Positions 6,124 to 6,194 of a stretch of DNA of 6,194 bases are shown here, piece by piece (the stretch's first letter is position 1; each line of letters opens with the position of its first letter). The stretch comes from CADCWK01 sp964244115. GTDB lineage: Bacteria; Chloroflexota; Chloroflexia; Thermomicrobiales; UBA6265. The position numbers and the translations under genes were made by a program. The DNA lies in assembly GCA_964244115.1 (NCBI GenBank), contig CAXTHM010000113.1:1-6194 (forward strand), read 5' to 3'. The notes under the pieces were generated by a model. The model made no database searches, had not been told where the DNA came from, and saw nothing but the letters and a program-made list of their open reading frames with translations.

Positions 6124-6194
6124 CTACGCGGCCGGCGAGGGGGACGGGGACGGCTCCGGGGCGTTGGCCGGGGCGATCGGGGTGGCGATCGTCG
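6124..6194 (-). CDS. C-terminal end of a protein with a Pro/Ser/Ala-rich tail (rest outside window)
   Basis: On the minus strand the frame enters from the right edge and reads TIATPIAPANAPEP, then SPSPSPAA, ending at TAG (6124-6126). About 23 codons are visible. The alternating Pro/Ser tail is typical of disordered C-terminal extensions in high-GC bacteria and says nothing about function. A hairpin at 6031-6077 just after the stop supports a real gene end here. Confidence is limited by the short length. Confidence 0.5.
   Translation of the reverse strand, partial: TIATPIAPANAPEPSPSPSPAA

Noticed and set aside
1..6194. Mobile element, CRISPR array, defence island, tRNA or rRNA
   Set aside because: No transposase, integrase, regular spacer repeats, terminal inverted repeats flanking a gene, or conserved RNA motifs were found on either strand.

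Overview
This 6.2 kb window is high-GC bacterial chromosome with GC-rich third codon positions and purine-rich Shine-Dalgarno sites. The proteins include a Thr/Ala/Pro-rich surface protein, an M28 peptidase with a PA-type insert, an AftB-like GT-C membrane protein and a small secreted 'AEC-T-V' protein. Together they resemble what is seen in Thermomicrobia-type Chloroflexota. A high-GC actinobacterium is the main alternative. This placement is inference from style and composition; no taxonomic marker gene is present.

Layout from left to right. (1) At 2-1024 (+) lies the 3' part of a surface-protein gene: a mucin-like low-complexity stretch, a two-cysteine beta-rich domain and a C-terminal membrane anchor. 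(2) It converges on an M28-family metallopeptidase gene (1188-2603, -). Between the two stop codons is a perfect 21-bp stem hairpin that probably terminates both genes. (3) About 700 bp (2604-3316) separates the divergent peptidase and LysE genes. It holds a plausible extended -10 promoter for the peptidase and two adjacent hairpins, but no convincing gene. (4) A LysE/RhtB-type exporter gene (3317-3913, +) follows. (5) A 440-bp stretch (3914-4355) contains a hairpin, a perfect 16-bp palindrome, and a small secreted-protein ORF with a strong SD and a repetitive Leu-Ser signal peptide. That ORF may be the damaged remnant of a longer gene, because sensible coding continues in another frame just after its stop. 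(6) A GT-C-fold membrane glycosyltransferase-like gene (4356-5939, -) follows. (7) At the right edge is the Pro/Ser-rich C-terminus of another minus-strand gene (6124-6194), separated from the glycosyltransferase gene by a 16-bp hairpin.

The genes do not form one operon: strands alternate and hairpins separate most of them. The common theme is envelope and small-molecule handling (surface protein, amino-acid-type exporter, peptidase, lipid-linked sugar transferase, small exported protein). I see no defence system, mobile element, CRISPR array, tRNA or rRNA. The most unusual features are the small secreted ORF with its 12-bp tandem repeat and possible frameshift, the palindrome just upstream of it, and the large structured but gene-free divergent region.
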